Notes: generated by a model from the sequence alone, not told the origin. A stretch of DNA of 6,159 nt from CAZVRZ01 sp964629965 (GCA_964629965.1 CAZVRZ010000235.1:1-6159); one strand, 5' to 3'; shown: positions 1-6,081, counted from the first letter of the stretch. Program-made: numbers and translations.

Positions 1-791
1 GGCACAAATATTGTTTCGCCTTATTCGAACATGATCCAGGTGATGGTGAAATACAAGCAGCTGAAGTTGCAGCAAACCACAAGGGCGCCACTTTAGTCAT
101 CATAAGCCCTGATATAAACACAAGCCACCCCAGCATAGATTGGGAACGTTTTATCAACTTGTTTGGAGGGCCAGTATTTAGCTTGAGCCCGCTGGAAGCT
201 GAATTTGCAATGCATATTAGCCAACTAGGACGCAATCAGCTTCCAAGTGGAGTGAGTGGGAAAGCAGATGACTTATTTGAAAAATACGTTCGCAATGCTC
301 TGGAATTCATCTTTGGGAGTAGGGTAATCCCATATGGTCAGGTAAGGAGATTTGAACCTCGCCCAGATGGCATAGTTTGGCAAAATGAAAGATTTACTGC
401 TCTTTACGATGCAAAAGCTTATTCAGGCGGCTATGAGGTCACAGCAGATACTATCCGCCAATTTTCATCATACGTTTCTGACTTTCGAAAAAGATATAAC
501 CAATTTTTCACGCTGAATGCTTTCATTGTGATCTCCTGGGATTTTCCTCACCAAAAGCCAACTTTGGAAAGCCGATCAAGGGAACTACAGGCTGCCGCAG
601 GCGTTCCTTTGATTTTTCTGAAGTCGGACATGATTATTGAATTGATCAAAGTGTTAGCTAAGTCCCCTTCATTGCGGCGTTCAATAAACTGGAGAAAGGT
701 ATTTACAAATCCCGTAATCGAATTGAACCAGGTAGAAGATGAAATTCATCTAATTCAAAAGGATCGAATAATTCCTAACACTGAGGAGTGA
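1..791 (+). CDS. FokI-type PD-(D/E)XK nuclease, 5' end outside window
   Basis: The reading frame is open from base 3 to the TAA-free left edge and ends at the TGA at 789-791, so the start lies upstream. A TTG at 159 is a possible but unlikely start because coding sense continues before it. About 262 residues are visible. The C-terminal ~170 resemble the FokI cleavage domain. An acidic helix (DLFEKYVRNALEFIF) is followed by RPDG (Asp codon 366-368) and then DAKAYSGGY (Asp 408-410, Lys 414-416). FokI has PDG and DTKAYSGGY at its catalytic Asp450, Asp467 and Lys469. A hydrophobic strand (FIVISWDF) and a final VPLIFLKSDMIIELI segment also match the FokI layout. The ~90 residues before it, with strand-like TLVIISPDI, are not recognised. 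All catalytic residues are present, so activity is expected. No methyltransferase is visible, which argues against ordinary restriction-modification. It is the first visible gene of a four-gene operon and probably its DNA-cutting effector. Confidence 0.85.
   Translation, partial: HKYCFALFEHDPGDGEIQAAEVAANHKGATLVIISPDINTSHPSIDWERFINLFGGPVFSLSPLEAEFAMHISQLGRNQLPSGVSGKADDLFEKYVRNALEFIFGSRVIPYGQVRRFEPRPDGIVWQNERFTALYDAKAYSGGYEVTADTIRQFSSYVSDFRKRYNQFFTLNAFIVISWDFPHQKPTLESRSRELQAAAGVPLIFLKSDMIIELIKVLAKSPSLRRSINWRKVFTNPVIELNQVEDEIHLIQKDRIIPNTEE
783..788 (+). promoter_or_regulatory. Shine-Dalgarno GAGGAG that sets the start of the QatB-like gene
   Basis: GAGGAG lies inside the last codons of the nuclease gene, five bases before the ATG at 794. 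It is too close to the in-frame GTG at 788 to serve it, since the two overlap. This spacing favours ATG 794, which gives an N-terminus of Met-Gly-Thr-Ser. The placement over the upstream stop codon also suggests translational coupling between the two genes. Confidence 0.75.
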
Positions 792-793
792 GC

Positions 794-1369
794 ATGGGTA
801 CTTCAGTGAACCAGCGTTCACCAAAGACCACCAATTGGAGCGCAGTTGAAACAGCTTATATGCACCCTGGCGTTTCACTTCAAAGAACGGTCCAGGAAAT
901 ATGGAGAGCATCAGCTAATGAGCCAGCCGGCGGTCTCGTAAACGATTTAGGTCGGCCGATAATAGCCCAATGCGTGGAAATCGTTAGCAATGCCAGTTCT
1001 CCAGTGGAAGTGGGACAAAAAATCCGGCGGCTAATGGTGTCGTCAGGGCAAGCATCTCTTGTGGGCGATATCGCCAACCGAGCAGCCGTTATATCATTCA
1101 CCACTGGGGAGAATCGGATCGACGCCTTTGTCAAATCGTTATTTTCAGAAGCCAGCAATTATTTGGTATCGCGCGATATACCCGGTTTTGTCGGATTAGC
1201 GGATAAGATAAAAACCGTCCGTGATGTTACCGCATTCAAAACATCTTTAGTCCAGGAAGTTGCATCAAAAGTCACTGCCGTAAAAAAACCTACAGGAAAC
1301 TTAAGCGACCCAAGTAATTGGAAATCTTTTGTAGATGATGTAACTTCACACCTTGCAGGGGCAAAGTAA
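794..1369 (+). CDS. QatB-like small defence protein with MGTS N-terminus
   Basis: This is a 191-residue soluble protein, mostly helical by composition, with no signal peptide, membrane segment or enzymatic motif. ATG 794 is chosen over GTG 788 because of the GAGGAG at 783-788 and because it gives an N-terminus of MGTSVNQRSPK. From memory, Qat-associated QatB proteins commonly begin MGTS followed by a polar, Ser/Pro-rich stretch. After Met removal the protein would start with Gly. The next segment (NWSAVETAY, then VQEIWRAS near residues 33-40) begins the helical body. The gene begins two bases after the nuclease stop and ends five bases before the QueC-like gene. That pairing is the main reason for the QatB-like call. 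I infer that it is the substrate of the QueC-like enzyme, modified on its N-terminal glycine. Sequence similarity beyond the first residues could not be tested, so an unrelated small helical partner remains possible. Confidence 0.65.
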   Translation: MGTSVNQRSPKTTNWSAVETAYMHPGVSLQRTVQEIWRASANEPAGGLVNDLGRPIIAQCVEIVSNASSPVEVGQKIRRLMVSSGQASLVGDIANRAAVISFTTGENRIDAFVKSLFSEASNYLVSRDIPGFVGLADKIKTVRDVTAFKTSLVQEVASKVTAVKKPTGNLSDPSNWKSFVDDVTSHLAGAK

Positions 1370-1374
1370 ACTTC

Positions 1375-2682
1375 ATGGACAAAGTAGCCGTTATTTTTGA
1401 TAAGTTGGATAATCAGGTAGATGTTTTGGGGCTTGGTCCTGATATAAATCTCTATACGGGCAAAAAGGAATTTTCTGCAGAGTTCGGTGAGCCGACAACT
1501 TTGGAAGAAGACCTGTTAATTTTGGGATCAGCTATCTTTGCATCCGATTTAGCGATAAAAAGGGGGCAGCAACAGCGATTTACCAGAAATATCAGTCTTA
1601 CCATTCCTGTTACAAATCTTGCCATTTTCAAAAATGTAAGGGATGATTTAGAATTCGCGCTACATGTTCTTAGCCACGATGCCTGGAGGCTAAATTTTGT
1701 CACAAGAGAAGGCCAACCCGAGCGTACAAGAAATTGGGAAGATAAAAACCAAGGTAAGGTTTTATTGTTCTCGGGTGGATTAGATTCTTTCTCGGCCGCA
1801 GTTTCGCTCGCTAAATGTGGAGAGCAAGTCCAACTCGTCAGCCACGTAACAGCTAATCAAGTTATTTCGGGAACACAAGAAGAACTGTTTAGATATTTGG
1901 GGGATTCATACCCAAACCAGTTAACACGACTTTCGTTTCGTATTACCGGAATGGATAAACCATCAAAAGGATTTGCCTTTCCATCCGACAAAGAACGCGA
2001 AGACACACAAAGAACCAGGTCTTTTATGTTTCTGACCCTGGCAGGCCTGGTCGCCCGAAGGCGAGGGATTCATGAGCTGGTTATGATTGCGGAAAACGGA
2101 CAAATGGCCATTCATTTGCCCCTATCTGCCGGCAGGATCAGCGCTTTCTCAACCCATACAGCTCACCCCGAATTTGTATCCATGATGTCCACAATATTAT
2201 CAAGCGTTTTAAGTTACACCATAAAGATTGAAAACCCGTTCTTGTACATGACGAAGGCTGAAGTCGTCAAACAGATTATTCCAAAGCACACCGATGTTAT
2301 TGGGAAAACGGTAAGTTGTTGGAGGGCATCGAGGGTTTCGAACCAATTTCATCACTGCGGTATTTGTGTCCCTTGCCTGGTGCGACGAATTGCGTTAGAA
2401 AGTAACGACATTAACCTCCAAGAATACCAGGCGGACCTTTTGAGAACAGATGTAGCCAACCTTGACCCCGATAACGATGGAAAGCGGAACCTTGTAGAAC
2501 TGTGCGAATTTATTACCATTTTCCATGATGATTGTTCCTTAGCGAAGCTACAGGAAAAATTCCCCGAATTGGTGACCGATTATTTTGATGCCAATAAAAC
2601 GGTCGAAATGTACCGACGATTTGCTGATGAAGCATTGGCTGTCTTTAATCGGTACCCCGAAGTTAAAAAACTTATGGGATGA
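1375..2682 (+). CDS. QatC-like enzyme (QueC-family PP-loop ATPase with extensions)
   Basis: This 435-residue protein carries the PP-loop signature SGGLDS (residues 133-138) after a hydrophobic strand. A QueC-type zinc site follows, formed by Cys315, Cys328, Cys331 and Cys334 (SCW, then HCGICVPC). Also QueC-like are RTRSFMFLTLAGLVA (213-227) and NPFLYMTKAEVV (287-298). Ordinary QueC is about 220-230 residues and converts 7-carboxy-7-deazaguanine plus ammonia to preQ0 using ATP. Here ~125 residues are added at the N-terminus, including a strand/helix pattern around DLLILGSAIFASDLAIKRG and SLTIPV, and ~95 are added at the C-terminus. This architecture matches QatC better than housekeeping QueC. 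No QueD, QueE or other queuosine gene lies nearby. The start is the only ATG close to the upstream stop, but its ribosome site is weak (AGGGG 13 bases upstream), so coupling to the QatB-like gene is likely. It probably activates a 7-deazaguanine carboxylate and transfers it to a protein amine. The acceptor is inferred. Confidence 0.85.
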   Translation: MDKVAVIFDKLDNQVDVLGLGPDINLYTGKKEFSAEFGEPTTLEEDLLILGSAIFASDLAIKRGQQQRFTRNISLTIPVTNLAIFKNVRDDLEFALHVLSHDAWRLNFVTREGQPERTRNWEDKNQGKVLLFSGGLDSFSAAVSLAKCGEQVQLVSHVTANQVISGTQEELFRYLGDSYPNQLTRLSFRITGMDKPSKGFAFPSDKEREDTQRTRSFMFLTLAGLVARRRGIHELVMIAENGQMAIHLPLSAGRISAFSTHTAHPEFVSMMSTILSSVLSYTIKIENPFLYMTKAEVVKQIIPKHTDVIGKTVSCWRASRVSNQFHHCGICVPCLVRRIALESNDINLQEYQADLLRTDVANLDPDNDGKRNLVELCEFITIFHDDCSLAKLQEKFPELVTDYFDANKTVEMYRRFADEALAVFNRYPEVKKLMG

Positions 2683-2683
2683 A

Positions 2684-3301
2684 ATGATGCTAAAAATATC
2701 GCTAACCGAGCTTGAAGAAATCCGTCGTGATCCTATTGCTTACAAGTCAAAACGGGACGCGGGATTTGAGCGTCGAGGCAACTATTCGTACTTCAGCGTT
2801 TTGAAGAATGCCATCTACGAATACCATAAAACTTCAAATGCCCAAATGGGGATGGATTATTTGGAAACTAACCTTGAAAGGTTCAAGAATCGCAGGATAT
2901 GCCAAAAAACGGTTGATGATTTTCTCTGGTATGTAACCGAATACCAAAAGTTGGGATGGCCAGTCATTAAAAAGCGAATTACCGTTACGGTACCTCTAAC
3001 GACGCGATACTGGGATTCCTACAAGATTACAGGGCAGATCAATAGAATCGATATGGGCTCAGGCGATGGATATGCCGCCTGGTTGTTCAAGAATGATGAC
3101 GCAAGTGGGTGGAAGAAGGAATTAAGGATGCCAATCATCCAGAATGCAGTTGCAGTCGAATTGGGCGTAATACCATCTTTGGTCTCAGTAGGAATCTATA
3201 GCTTCGAGAATCACTTTAGCCAGTTACAGGGTTTCTCAGAGGATGAAATTCGAGCAGCTCACCTTGAACTTGAAGAGTTGCTGAGACGGATGGGATATTA
3301 A
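2684..3301 (+). CDS. RecB/AddB/Cas4-like PD-(D/E)XK fold, degenerate active site
   Basis: This protein has 205 residues if translation starts at ATG 2684, or 204 from the adjacent ATG 2687. GGGA at 2676-2679 fits either. An in-frame extension back to 2585 is rejected because it lies wholly inside the QueC-like gene. The pattern is that of RecB-family nuclease domains. Near the N-terminus is SLTELEEIRRDPIAYKSKRD (6-25), equivalent to the usual S-x-T-L...CP..Y opening. ITGQINRID (115-123) stands where G-x-(I/V)-D-R-(I/V)-D is usual. YAAWLFKN (130-137) stands where a D-Y-K-T-like stretch is usual, and MPIIQNAVA (149-157) matches the LP..Q motif. The key acidic residues appear replaced: Asn120 for Asp and Leu134 for Asp/Glu. 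Lys136 and Gln153 are kept. It is therefore probably a DNA-binding or structural relic rather than an active nuclease. It starts one base after the QatC-like stop, in the slot where canonical systems carry TatD-like QatD, and ends with tandem TAA TAG. Confidence 0.65.
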   Translation: MMLKISLTELEEIRRDPIAYKSKRDAGFERRGNYSYFSVLKNAIYEYHKTSNAQMGMDYLETNLERFKNRRICQKTVDDFLWYVTEYQKLGWPVIKKRITVTVPLTTRYWDSYKITGQINRIDMGSGDGYAAWLFKNDDASGWKKELRMPIIQNAVAVELGVIPSLVSVGIYSFENHFSQLQGFSEDEIRAAHLELEELLRRMGY

Positions 3302-3344
3302 TAGCGCTTGGTACGAAATTATTTTCACCCTGGGATCGTCCCAA

Positions 3345-4601
3345 TTAGTGCTGCTTCCTGTGGGGCGGATTTTGCTCCAGCTTGAAAGCATTTTCAAACC
3401 AGGCCTGGCCAAACAGGGGTTTAAACAACGGCCAATCTTTAGAAATCTTTTGGAGTTTGTTTTGTTCACGAGCGCGCTTTAGCAGCAAGCGCGTGTTGAC
3501 ATCATCATCTGATAGAACTGCAATCGCGATTCTGATCTTCCAATTGGGGCGAGAGCGCTTGAGCAGCCCGATGATTTGTTGCGCATCTGATTTCTGCCCC
3601 ATCTCGCGCAGAGCGATGGCATGGTTAACCCACGACACCAGTCGGGCATCTTTGCCCAGGCTCAGATGATCGGCAAAGTTATTCAATAAGACCACCATTG
3701 GATAACGCTCATGCCGTAATGCCGAAAAGATGAGCGCATGGTAGAGATCATCCGCTTTCTTATGTGGAGCATCGCACCAACTGCGCCAGCACAACTGGTG
3801 CAATGCTGCGCCCAAAAAGTGAACCATTTCAAGCGCCCACTCCAGGTAAGCAGTTGGAACCAATAGCCGCTGCCCGGCGACAAAACCTTTTGTCTGCACA
3901 TAACTGGGGGAGACATTCTCCAGGTAGCCCCGATCAATCACCCCATCTTTATGCACGATCAGGTTCCGGCGATGGGCAATTTCAACAATCTCATCCAGCG
4001 TGCTGCCAAACAAGCCAACATCCACGCCAAGTGTGTTGAAGAATTCAAGGCGGGTTTTCCAGCCGCCGCCCATCGCTTTCTTGACCAGGCTGTCCACATT
4101 GGCAGCGCCCGTACTGGCGTAATACACCGTGTATAAATCCTGAACTAACAGTTCCAGGAAACCGACCAGGCTGACCAAAGCGCTGCGGCGTAGGATGATC
4201 CCATTTGCAGGCGGCTGTTCAAAGGCAGAGTTCATCACATCCAATAGTTGAAAACCTTTGTTGGGGTTTTCATACAGCCAATGTAACGCCCGCTGTTTGA
4301 ATTCGCCTGATTGAAACGCCTCAATGATTTCTCGGGCGCTGGCATTTTCCCGATAATCTGGCTCGACTTCCAACGTATCTGCTGAGGGGATAAATTCGCT
4401 AATATCCTTTTCGACCTCTGCAAGATCGTCGCCAAAAAGATCGGCTATTTCCTCAGCCATCTTATGCACCAGTTGCTTATCCCAATCCCCTGCCAGCCGG
4501 GCAATCTCGTGGCTAAAAATCCAAAGCGCGACGATGTTGGCATTGAAACGAAGCCATATCTGCTTGAACTGTTGGTTGAGGTCGCCCTTTTTATGTGCCA
4601 T
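3345..4601 (-). CDS. HEPN-motif protein with TPR-like C-terminus
   Basis: This is a 418-residue, almost entirely helical, cytoplasmic protein. An N-terminal helical region (1-75) with an acidic stretch (DDLAEVEKDISEF) is followed by a hydrophobic helix, SALVSLVGFLELLVQDLYTVYY (140-161). Next come a WKTRLEFFNTLG segment and then IVEIAHRRNLIVHKDGVIDRGY (205-226). That last segment contains RNLIVH (212-217), a match to the HEPN R-N/D/H-x(3-5)-H signature used for RNA cleavage, and the long helix before it resembles the first helix of HEPN domains. Residues 283-345 include LVSWVNHAIALREMGQKSDA, which looks like a TPR helix pair. I infer a HEPN RNase or RNA-binding protein with a protein-interaction tail, of the sort found in abortive-infection and stress systems. 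No specific family is recognised. It runs towards the Qat-like operon and diverges from the next cassette, so it is probably its own unit. The start is the ATG at 4601; only AAGGGG about 13 bases upstream could serve as a ribosome site. Confidence 0.75.
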   Translation of the reverse strand: MAHKKGDLNQQFKQIWLRFNANIVALWIFSHEIARLAGDWDKQLVHKMAEEIADLFGDDLAEVEKDISEFIPSADTLEVEPDYRENASAREIIEAFQSGEFKQRALHWLYENPNKGFQLLDVMNSAFEQPPANGIILRRSALVSLVGFLELLVQDLYTVYYASTGAANVDSLVKKAMGGGWKTRLEFFNTLGVDVGLFGSTLDEIVEIAHRRNLIVHKDGVIDRGYLENVSPSYVQTKGFVAGQRLLVPTAYLEWALEMVHFLGAALHQLCWRSWCDAPHKKADDLYHALIFSALRHERYPMVVLLNNFADHLSLGKDARLVSWVNHAIALREMGQKSDAQQIIGLLKRSRPNWKIRIAIAVLSDDDVNTRLLLKRAREQNKLQKISKDWPLFKPLFGQAWFENAFKLEQNPPHRKQH

Positions 4602-4625
4602 AACTGGATTCTAACCCCTTTTGGG

Positions 4626-4653
4626 TGGTTTGCCCCACCTGGTAAACAAACCA
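4626..4653. repeat. Inverted repeat TGGTTTG-N14-CAAACCA in divergent region
   Basis: Exact seven-base arms at 4626-4632 and 4647-4653 flank a 14-base spacer. A competing hairpin, GGTGG (4624-4628) with CCACC (4635-4639), overlaps the left arm. The element lies in the 164-base gap between the divergent HEPN gene and the right-hand cassette, 25 bases upstream of the HEPN start. It could be an operator or a leader structure for the minus-strand gene. Short arms of this kind also arise by chance. Nothing else definite is seen between 4602 and 4752. Confidence 0.35.
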
Positions 4654-4752
4654 TACAAGTCAGGTTGTGTGCATGCTTTTTACGAAAACCCGTCGCGTAA
4701 TTGGTATGGTAGAAGGCTATAAGCTCGGCATTTTTCGTCGTAAAATTAACCC

Positions 4753-4757
4753 AGGAG
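4753..4757 (+). promoter_or_regulatory. Shine-Dalgarno AGGAG that sets the start at 4766
   Basis: AGGAG is followed by eight bases and then ATG 4766. The frame is open further upstream, with candidate starts at 4667, 4673 and 4706, but none has a comparable ribosome site. The stretch 4667-4765 also reads like a promoter/leader region rather than conserved protein. The site therefore decides the start of the 227-residue protein. Confidence 0.7.
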
Positions 4758-4765
4758 CACAAGCA

Positions 4766-5449
4766 ATGAACTATCAAGAATTCCGCGACCTGTGGCATGA
4801 TGCGCTGCAAGCGGCGCGCCTGCAAATCCCTTACCCGATTGGCCCCGCCGAGCGGGTCAACCTGCGGGATATGAGCCGCTCGTATGAGCTGATCATTTAC
4901 GGCAGGCCGAATCCCAAATGTAAGCCTTTTCACCTGACCGCCACCATCGAATGGGATTGGGATGCCGTGCTCTCGGCGCGCTACGAAACAACGGAAGAAG
5001 ATATGCTGATGCAGATCTTCGGCGATTTTGGCATTCACGATGATGATACCGTTCCCCCAAGGCTGCGGATGGATGTGAGCCTGTCTGCGGGTGTGGTTTA
5101 CGGGACCGTGTACCCTATGCCGCCATTGGCCCAGTGGCAGCCCTGGGTCAGGCAGGCCAGCGATGAGCTGCAGGCGCTCTTGCCAACCGGTTACGAAGAA
5201 GACGGGGCCATTTGTGCTTACAGCGATCCGATCCAGGCCAGCGTGAAGCTGCTGGACGATGGCCAGCTTGGCCTGGAAAGGGTGACCTTCAAAGCCTGGC
5301 AGGTTATCCGATTGCCCCGCCAGTGGGATGACCCGGAAAAGAGTGACCCCTATCCCGAAGAAGCGCTGTTTGACCTTGCCAACCGGATTTCCAGGGCGCT
5401 GAACGCCCTGGAAAACAGCCTGGCGCGCCTGGTGGAGGGTAAAGCGTGA
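4766..5449 (+). CDS. Uncharacterised 227-residue protein coupled to a nuclease
   Basis: I do not recognise this family. The start is ATG 4766, behind AGGAG at 4753-4757. The protein is acidic, mixed alpha/beta and rich in Trp, Pro and Tyr, with no signal peptide, membrane helix or obvious catalytic motif. An N-terminal helix (MNYQEFRDLWHDALQAARL) precedes strand-like segments (YELIIYG, HLTATIEWDW, LRMDVSLSAGVVYGTVYPM). A Trp/Pro-rich linker with a helix (WQPWVRQASDELQALL) follows, and the protein ends in a helix (EEALFDLANRISRALNALENSLARLVEG). The stop codon shares one base with the start of the following wHTH-nuclease gene, so the two are co-translated. By position it could be a specificity, regulatory or immunity partner of that nuclease. 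That role is inference only. Composition is clearly more GC-rich than the left operon. Confidence 0.7.
   Translation: MNYQEFRDLWHDALQAARLQIPYPIGPAERVNLRDMSRSYELIIYGRPNPKCKPFHLTATIEWDWDAVLSARYETTEEDMLMQIFGDFGIHDDDTVPPRLRMDVSLSAGVVYGTVYPMPPLAQWQPWVRQASDELQALLPTGYEEDGAICAYSDPIQASVKLLDDGQLGLERVTFKAWQVIRLPRQWDDPEKSDPYPEEALFDLANRISRALNALENSLARLVEGKA
5434..5439 (+). promoter_or_regulatory. Shine-Dalgarno GGAGGG for the coupled nuclease gene
   Basis: GGAGGG sits in the last codons of the upstream gene, nine bases before ATG 5449. It favours ATG 5449 over the adjacent GTG at 5446. Together with the TGATG overlap it indicates translational coupling of the pair. Confidence 0.6.
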
Positions 5450-6081
5450 TGAAAACCAACGTTGAACGCGTGCTGGATTATTTGTGGTCAGCCGGCCCGC
5501 AAGGTGCGACCAATGCTCAGATCCGTGAGGCCACCGGCATCGAACCCCATCAACAGGTTTACATGATCACCCAGGAGCTCAAGCGTAAGGGCAAGATCGC
5601 CAGTCGCAGGGATGGCTATGAATGGGTGTTCTTTGTTGGCGAATCTCCTGAAAGCCTGCTGCAAAGCCCTGGCCGTGCCGCCCCAAGCACGCCCTTGCCC
5701 AAGCTGAACGCTGCTCAATTCGAAGACCTGGTGCGACAGGTTTTCAGCCAGCGTTTTGGCGTACCGCTCCGGCCTGGGCAGGTAGCCGGCGTGCCAAAGC
5801 TGTTTGACCTGGTTTCCCCGGATGGTGATATCGTTGGCGACGCCAAGTATTACACCCTGGTCAACGGACAGCACCTGCCGCCGGCGAAGTTCTCGATCAT
5901 CGCTGAGCACGTCTGGCTGCTGGAAAAGACGCCGGCCCGGTGCAAGTTCCTGGTATTTGGGAATGACATCGAGGTGCCCAAGCGCTGGCTGGCCAGGTAT
6001 GGGCATTTGCGGGGAGATGTGGCGTTTTACTTTCTGTTAGACAATGGACAGGTAGACGAGTTAAATTCGAGTGCACAATAA
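5449..6081 (+). CDS. Winged-helix plus PD-(D/E)XK nuclease (Mrr-like layout)
   Basis: This 210-residue protein starts at ATG 5449 within TGATG, sharing one base with the previous stop codon. Residues 5-62 form a winged-helix domain: a helix (VERVLDYLWSAG), a recognition-type segment (ATNAQIREATGIEPHQQVYMITQELKRKGKI) and a wing (SRRDGYEWVFF). After a Pro/Ser linker (70-85), residues 86-200 look like a restriction-endonuclease fold. FEDLVRQVFSQRFG (91-104) has Glu92 on the first helix, KLFDLVSPDGD (117-127) has Asp120, and IVGDAKYY (128-135) has Asp131 and Lys133, giving a D-x(n)-D-x-K active site. Later strands CKFLVFGND and VAFYFLL complete the core. The layout, an N-terminal wHTH plus a C-terminal nuclease, is like Mrr-family enzymes but the protein is shorter than typical Mrr. 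Catalytic residues look intact. It probably cuts DNA as part of a two-gene module with the upstream unknown protein. Its target and trigger are not visible. Confidence 0.8.
   Translation: MKTNVERVLDYLWSAGPQGATNAQIREATGIEPHQQVYMITQELKRKGKIASRRDGYEWVFFVGESPESLLQSPGRAAPSTPLPKLNAAQFEDLVRQVFSQRFGVPLRPGQVAGVPKLFDLVSPDGDIVGDAKYYTLVNGQHLPPAKFSIIAEHVWLLEKTPARCKFLVFGNDIEVPKRWLARYGHLRGDVAFYFLLDNGQVDELNSSAQ

Noticed and set aside
159..161. TTG start for the FokI-like gene
   Set aside because: The frame is open to the left edge with protein-like sequence (strand TLVIISPDI, then DWERFINLF), and there is no convincing ribosome site before 159. The gene is more likely cut by the window.
1375..2682. Housekeeping QueC of queuosine synthesis
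   Set aside because: The protein is nearly twice the usual QueC length, has QatC-like extensions, and lies in a nuclease operon without other queuosine genes.
2585..2683. N-terminal extension of the RecB-like protein
   Set aside because: It lies entirely inside the QueC-like coding region. The ATG at 2684, just after that stop and with GGGA upstream, fits better, and the RecB-like opening motif begins right after it.
3331..3343. Hairpin TGGGA-TCG-TCCCA as a bidirectional terminator between convergent genes
   Set aside because: The stem is only five base pairs and no T-run follows on either strand, so it does not meet the usual intrinsic-terminator form.
4606..4611. TAGAAT on the minus strand as a -10 box for the HEPN gene, giving a leaderless transcript
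   Set aside because: The box is good, but no -35 is seen 16-18 bases upstream and the distance would place transcription start at the ATG. It is too weak to call.
4667..4765. Longer start for the 227-residue protein
   Set aside because: No ribosome site precedes 4667, 4673 or 4706, while AGGAG is well placed before ATG 4766. The stretch is needed as promoter/leader space.
4445..5038. Long minus-strand open frame across the intergenic region
   Set aside because: It is a shadow of the HEPN gene and of the 227-residue gene on the other strand, with no ribosome site and no recognisable protein features.
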